Source: Glandiceps talaboti
Taxonomy: Eukaryota; Hemichordata; Enteropneusta; Spengelidae
Direction: 5' to 3'
Assembly (NCBI RefSeq): GCF_964340395.1
Contig: NC_135554.1
Span: 18,973,092 to 19,037,091 of the forward strand
DNA length: 64,000 nucleotides
In this document: in pieces, positions 57,935 through 64,000 of the stretch
How the letters are laid out: every line of letters begins with the position of its first letter
Position numbering within the stretch: position 1 is the stretch's first letter
Notes under the pieces: model-generated
What the model was told of the DNA's origin: nothing
Databases searched by the model: none
What the model saw: only the letters and a program-made list of their open reading frames with translations
Program-made: the position numbers and the translations under genes

Positions 57935-58345
57935 ACATTGCAGAAATATACATCACATCACATCGCATCACATCACATTACATTATATTACAGTATCACA
58001 CTATCACGTCACACTACAATATCACATTACTTCACATCACATTACGATATCACATCATATCACTTCACTACATCACATTACATTACATTACATTACATCA
58101 CATCACATTGTAGCACATCACATCATATCATATCACAATATCAAATCACAGCATACAGCAACATCACATCACATTGTATCACATCATGTCACAATAGTAT
58201 CACATCACATCACATCACATCACATCATATCACAATATCAAATCACAGCACACAGCAACATCACATCACATCGCATTGTATCGCATCACACTACATCACA
58301 ATATCATGTCACAACAGTATCACATCACAGTATCTCGTCATACCA
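57935..58345. repeat. (CACAT)n pentanucleotide array with longer period
   Basis: ATCACATCACATT-type words dominate; a block of CACAATATCAAATCACAGCA, then ACAGCAACATCACATCACAT is present twice about 115 bases apart. The 136-codon frame is an artefact. Confidence 0.93.
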
Positions 58346-58614
58346 TGATAATTTTGTTGTCTCGTATATTTTATTTCATTTTTATACAATTATCAGTTCT
58401 TTTGAATTGATTTCAACATTTGTGCATGTTTTCCTTTTGACTTTGCATGTGTTTAGTTTGTTGATGATGTTTTATTTTAGTTATCTACTGACCATTTATT
58501 TGATTTGTTTAGTTGTTTATGTATCATGTTATTTTAGTATGTTACAATGTCCACCTTTGTTGACCTGACTCCATTTAATTGTATACTGTCCTCTCTATTC
58601 CTGCATGTAAAACA

Positions 58615-58905
<291 letters not shown>

Positions 58906-59799
58906 TGTTTGTTCATAAACGATACAGAAAATAGCACTCCAATGTACTGATAGCTATTCAGTCTGCTGCAAAAAATGCATCATGCATGTCAAAATTTGCT
59001 TGACAGGTTTAATCCTGCACATAAAAAATGAAACCTTCAGTATATTTCCCAATGGATTCTTCCACCGTACAAACTTATTAGTTTCCATTTTGGCATGCCT
59101 GTCTGGCTTCTTCGATATCCCGTTCTCTATCTACTTTATAAATTTTCACTATTTCTTTCCAATTTACTTTCCTCAATATTCTGTATGTTTTTTATAGCAA
59201 GAAAAAAATGCACTTATCTTTGCTCATGTGATGTACAAGTTTGCCAAGTTGTTATTTATATGATTTTTTCCTTTGTGTTGTTTCTGTGGCCCCCAACAAT
59301 TAGGACATGAAGGTATGCTCCAAATATCATCACTCACTCACCATCATATATGGTGGAATGATTTATATACAATATTTAGTTTATGCTCAAAAATGGTTTT
59401 CCAACATATTTTAAAAATTTATCGTAAATTTCATAAATTCTTCTTGGGTATGGTGTACTCTTTAGGAATCATATGTAAAACTTGAAATTTTTATAAAATT
59501 TTGAAGTCATTTTAGTTTTACATTAGAACACCAATAGTTGCATGTTAGTTTTTTTTAATTAGTTCTATTGTCCTCTGTTTTGAGTTCTCTTTTGGTTAGT
59601 TTTACTGTGTCTTGTTAAAGTAACAGAAGTGAAACTTTTGCTTCATGTGAACATATGTACCAATAACATTAATGATGAGGCAAGAATGAATATCAAACTT
59701 CATGGACTCTGGGTTCATACACAGTAATGAAAATTACTATTCACAGAGTGAATCCCAAATTTTTGCTGACATATTGTTAGCATCTTCAGGTGTGTATTA
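58906..59799. other. AT-rich spacer with a dispersed repeat fragment
   Basis: Bases 59700-59775 are the inverted counterpart of 39470-39555 (TGGGTTCATAC, GAAAATTACTATTCACAGAG, TTTTTGCTGAC). The hydrophobic frames at 58982-59310 have no start context or family features. Confidence 0.45.
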
Positions 59800-60052
59800 C
59801 AATAGGGAACTTGCAAACCCGCCATGTTGAATGTTGCATCATGGGAAATGTGATAATAAATACTAATCATTTAGTATTATAAGCAATATTGTTACATTGT
59901 TTATAACCACAAATAATCAATCATAATCACCCTGACCATTGTGAGAGGTTTATTTTATCGGTAGCTCCAGATTACATATTACAATAACGACAGATAATCC
60001 CACAGTCCTTTGCGTCCAAGCATGCTCAGTCTGGATTGCAAGTTCCCTATTG
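59800..60052. mobile_element. MITE family I, fuller copy
   Basis: CAATAGGGAACTTGCAAACC and GGATTGCAAGTTCCCTATTG are inverted ends differing at few positions. The interior (GTTGAATGTTGCATCATGGG, CACCCTGACC) is the opposite strand of the copy at 25787. Confidence 0.87.
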
Positions 60053-60476
60053 TCTATTGTACATTTGTATTACAATAAATTGTATTACAACAAAATAACT
60101 GTAGTACGCCCCTGACGATGCTGACGAGACGGCATCAAAAATTTGCGATTCACTTCCAAAAATTTTTTTTTGATTCTTTGAGTAGAAATTTTCATAACTG
60201 AATTAATTATGGTGTTAGTTTGTCATAATTATGCTAGTCAGGTATTGAAGATTGTAAACTGTAAAATGAATGGCAACAAAGGAGATAATATGTAAATACT
60301 TGTAAAATTCACTCTCTTCTGTAAAACTCAACTTTCTTTTATTTCAAAATAACCATAACAATCCTCTTTTGATTAATGTCAAAATTACTGTATATACAAA
60401 TTCTCTATCATCTAAATTCATAATATTATATTAACAAGAATTCATGTTTATTCTGTTAACCCATCTTTATACCTGC
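60053..60476. other. non-coding spacer
   Basis: No gene recognised. A CpG-bearing GACGATGCTGACGAGACGGC lies near 60113. Confidence 0.4.
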
Positions 60477-60880
60477 AGTGTTGCAGCCAGCCTTTTGAAA
60501 GAGTGGGACGTAGTGTCCCGAGACTTTCATTTTTCTGGGTCATCATAAATTTTTTTGGGACATTATAAAAAAAAGAAACCAATGGCGTTGTAGCACAACT
60601 GTATAGTTTTTAAAAAAAATATTTACCCATCTGCTGATCCATGCTAGATATTTGCTGAATGATTATGCAGTTGCCTAACCAGCCCTGTTGTTATCTATGT
60701 AGTATACAAATGTATGCAATCATTTGGCTGTTGCTATACAAGTAGGTGTGGTCATGTTGCTAAACATATTTGCACACAATTTTAGTGTGGGTCATCTATG
60801 ACCCATCACTTCCAAAATTGTGGGTCAGGTCCAAAAAATGTGTGTCAAATGACCCAAAAACCCCCTCTGGCTGCAACACT
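60477..60880. mobile_element. 404-bp MITE, AGTGTTGCAGCCAG ends
   Basis: AGTGTTGCAGCCAG at the left is mirrored exactly by CTGGCTGCAACACT at the right. Next inward, GGGTCATCATAAA on the left and TGACCCATCAC/GACCCAAAA on the right are looser inverted matches. TACCTG lies just outside both ends, offset by one base, so target duplication length is unclear. The terminal type would fit hAT. Confidence 0.82.
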
Positions 60881-61499
60881 CTACCTGAATATTAGTAACA
60901 TTCCTTCTCAGAATCTATGACTTGATGTCAAAGTAGAAGTGTCAACGTTAATCTCATTTACATAATATATACCGTAAAACAAAATTTATCGTCAGTCTGT
61001 AAATTTTTGGTTTATTTCAACTTAATTTTTGATGAAATCTCTAAATCTAATCGTTCTGAATAAAAAAAGTGAATTCATTTATGTTAAATTTTAGTTGTAA
61101 TATTATCGCATTGACATTTTATTTTGTTCTAAAAGAAACGGCAGACATTTTGAAATATGTAATATGCATGTCTGGTTGTCTACAGGTTGAAATGAAATCT
61201 AGGCAGATTTCTCTCTCGTGGACTAACTCCTTCTAGAATGAAATTTGTACCCAAGTGTAGACAATTCGCTATCATATGGTCTGCGTCAGTTCAATAAATA
61301 CTGTATGTCATTTTATTGCCACAGATGCAGACCATTAACTTTAATATGTATCAATTTATAGTTATTCTGTCGTATATACATCATTTTGAACAGTAAAAGA
61401 ATTTGGATTTCTTCGTCTCTGTGTCATTGTCTGTCATGGCTCTCTGTGTTTATATTATGAAATCTATAGCAATGAATTTAAGGTAGATTGGACATCAGA
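60881..61499. other. non-coding spacer
   Basis: No gene recognised. Confidence 0.4.
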
Positions 61500-61805
61500 G
61501 ATAAATGTCAAAGTTCTTTCAATCTCTACAAATTTTGCCATATGGAAACTTGCTTCCGATCTTTTTGAAACAATCAAAGAAATTTGTGGATCCACCATTT
61601 TGTTTTCCTATTAGTCGCAAATCTTTTGTTTTCTTATAGAGTATATAAGTATTTGGTGGCCATATTGGATTCTAAAATGGCTTACGTTTGATATCATTTT
61701 GATTTCTATTTCAAAAAATGTGTACTTGTTCTCCTGACTTGTCTTGATTTTAACTGAGAATAGGTTTGAGTATTCTTCAACAAAGTAACAACAAAAGTTT
61801 ATTTC
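61500..61805. repeat. dispersed repeat S, copy 2
   Basis: CAAATTTTGCCATATGGAAA, GTATTTGGTGGCCATATTGG, ATTCTAAAATGGCTTACG and TTGATTTTAACTGAGAATAG in order, as in 21930-22215 and 62700-62985. Confidence 0.8.
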
Positions 61806-62039
61806 TGAGTGGCAGTAAATGTTGAAAACAGTTGTCATTTTCTTCAATTCTGTTAACTTGGTATGAACTAAAGTACATGTATATCGCAATTCCCAATTCC
61901 CCACTCTTTACTACTTGTAATTACTGGTTGGTATTCAACTGGGACTTCTTGCAACATAGATATCTTATCATTGAAATCTCACAGGGACCACGCTGTTTAC
62001 AGTCATTCTCTTCATAATTTCATGTTTTATCTGCGATGA

Positions 62040-62480
62040 CGCAGCAAAGATATCTCTTGACGTGAGATAAAATTGTCTTATCTGAATGTCTGACAAAATT
62101 AAAATTCCAAATGATATCTCAGGTGAAATTGTCGTATCTCAAAGCCAGACAAAATTAAAATTTAAAAATTCTATCTCACTTTCAGGTGAAATTCATTATT
62201 GTCGTATCTCAAAATCAGACGACATTAAAATTCAAAATGATATCTCAATTTCAGGTGAAATTGGAGTGTCTCAAATTCTGACCAGAATTATAACTCAAAG
62301 TCAAGCAAAGTTCTAACCTAAAGTCAGACTAAATTATAGCTTGCAGTTACACAAAATTATATCTTTGATGTCAGATAAAATGAAAACTCTTTAAGTCATC
62401 AAATAAAATCATATCAGAAGTCAGACAAAATTATATCTCAACGTCATTTGAAATTATAATTTCTTAAAGTGAAATAAACT
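62040..62480. repeat. degenerate minisatellite of about 22-50 base units
   Basis: Words of the type AAAGTCAGACAAAATTA, TATCTC and TTCAGGTGAAATT recur throughout with uneven spacing. Larger blocks (GGTGAAATTGTCGTATCTCA to the next GGTGAAATT) measure about 60 bases. The 76-codon frame at 62086 is a product of it. Confidence 0.75.
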
Positions 62481-62699
62481 GGCATTTCGAATTGAAATTG
62501 TAATGTGTAGTCGCCCTTTTATGAAATTTCAAGGCCCAGACTCTCCAAGGAGACATACATTGAACATGTTGTGACTGTCTCTATGGAAAGACATGTACTT
62601 GCATTTCTGACATCCCATAATAATTAATGACAGTCACAGCATCATCTAATACACTAGAAGTATTTGTCATATATTTGCATTTCATATGCTTTAAATTTA

Positions 62700-62985
62700 G
62701 GAACCAATTTTCTAAAAATTAAACTTCTTAAAATCACACCAAATTTTGCCATATGAAAGGTTGTACATACTTTAATGTATCCATACAATTACATGTGTAA
62801 CACAGTATTCGGCAGCCATATTGGATTTGGCAGCCATATTGAATTCTAAAATGGCTTAGGTTTGATAAAAGTTTGACCTTGATTTCAAAGACCTTTGCAC
62901 TAACCCCTGTTTTTTCTCTCCTGATTTTAACTCAGAATAGGTTTGAGTGTTTTTGGATAATGTTACGGCAAAAGTTTAAGATTCT
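62700..62985. repeat. dispersed repeat S, copy 3
   Basis: CCAAATTTTGCCATATGAAA, CGGCAGCCATATTGGATTTG, ATTCTAAAATGGCTTAGG, TGATTTTAACTCAGAATAGG and GGCAAAAGTTT in order. The GGCAGCCATATTG word is doubled. Confidence 0.8.
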
Positions 62986-64000
62986 TATTGACCCCCCTCG
63001 AGGCACATTCGTAACAAAGTCTGAACTACAGCATGGATCTAAGGACACTTCAGAATTTCCTTAAACCTTAGATAACAAACAAAGTGTAGAAAGAATTCTG
63101 AGTTGTTGATATGGAATAAATGTAACATCTCTTTTTAATGCAGCAGATCCTAGTGACTGAACAGAGTACATGTATATAGATGTTTCCCTTGATTTTTGTC
63201 AGTTTCTACAAACACCATTATTGGTTGGAGATTTAGATTTCTTTTTTTTCATGAATATCTCAAATTCATATTATCTTTCCTTGGAGTGTGATCAGAGATG
63301 GAGATTTATACTTCATATATGAACAAACCAATAAATAATCAAGTTATGTATAGATTCAGCGTACAATTGCGGCCACCCCAAGCCGCACCGATAGAAATCC
63401 TCTCCTTGCAAACTCTGACTAGATATCTATCTGTGCTGTCAACTATTAAAAGTAATATGCTCTATGTTTTATAACCAGTGACATGATTTGAGGGCATTAG
63501 GTACTCTTACAGTGGGTTTTAAATTAAAACAGTGAATAACAAGTAACAATTTGAGGGTATTTTTATAGTACAATCATTGATTTTGGAATTAATCAGTAAA
63601 GTAATACTACCAGGTACTATATTTTCATTGTTAGGCAGTCATTTTGAATGAAATATTGAAACATTTAAAAAATACACTCCCCGTACAATTCGGAAATGAT
63701 AAATATCAGAGTTTGATTGTAAATTATTAACAGTACGTCATAGAAGGGATGATAGGATTACTACGACAATGACAAATGAAATTAATGACAGAATTATTTC
63801 CCCACAAGTACCGGATGCTGTGTTGAAATTTATTAATCAAGTTTTTTTTATTGAAATTGATTTTTTCATTGCCTACTGTAGACATAAACCGTTGGGGAGT
63901 TGATTTTCATGTACGACTTATGTTTTCAGTTAAACTGTTTTACAGTTTCAAAAATGTAAAATCCCATTAAAAGAACAGTTTTAATATTTTATATACAGAG
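62986..64000. other. non-coding end of window
   Basis: No gene, exon of the receptor or clear repeat recognised in the last kilobase. Confidence 0.45.

Noticed and set aside
57938-58348. 136-codon HITSHHIT frame
   Set aside because: Translation of a CACAT-type array.

Overview
The window looks like nuclear DNA from an animal, most likely an invertebrate deuterostome (hemichordate or cephalochordate are my best guesses; the sequence cannot decide between them). It is AT-rich and mostly CpG-poor, with abundant TACATGTA-type words, GT-AG introns, many short inverted-repeat transposons (MITEs), a tRNA-derived SINE, a broken LINE, long microsatellites and several minisatellites. There are no operons, ribosome binding sites or other bacterial features. 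Most open frames over 60 codons are chance frames or microsatellite translations.

Only one gene can be supported with confidence. It is the 5' part of a class I cytokine receptor of the gp130 / IL-6R / CNTFR type, on the + strand from 52184 to at least 56417. Its exons encode a signal peptide, an Ig domain, both halves of cytokine-receptor domain D1 (four cysteines, C-x-W motif), and the first half of domain D2. Intron phases are 1, 1, 2, 1, 0; the 1-2-1-0 succession across D1 and D2 is the one I know for vertebrate class I receptors. The second half of D2 (WSxWS), the transmembrane segment and the tail are not seen and should lie beyond 64000.

The splice architecture of this gene is the most striking thing in the window. 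The D2 first-half exon exists twice in tandem (56030-56187 and 56263-56417). Both copies have phases 1-0, they are separated by 75 bp, and joining them creates an immediate stop, so they are strong candidates for mutually exclusive exons. The exon before them (54941-55107) has its 3' splice site inside a threefold tandem repeat and its 5' splice site inside a ninefold tandem repeat of exon end plus donor. The Ig exon acceptor also has a 17-bp duplicate 67 bp upstream.

Layout: 1-1.26 kb is a 24-bp minisatellite; 1.8-2.8 kb has 58- and 59-bp tandem repeats; 3.3-11.3 kb is MITEs plus a LINE relic; 12.1-12.9 kb is a CpG-richer segment with three good donor sites, a possible promoter; 13-16.7 kb is microsatellites and transposons; 18-26.8 kb is hairpins, a 46-bp minisatellite and MITEs; 28.2-28.5 kb is a SINE; 29.7-41.6 kb is foldback elements and simple repeats; 42.3-48.1 kb is a C-rich minisatellite, a MITE with a 9-bp target duplication and a palindromic MITE with a provable TTAA target; 49.5-52 kb is microsatellite and the 46-bp minisatellite again in opposite orientation; 52-56.4 kb is the receptor; 56.4-64 kb is its presumed next intron, filled with repeats.
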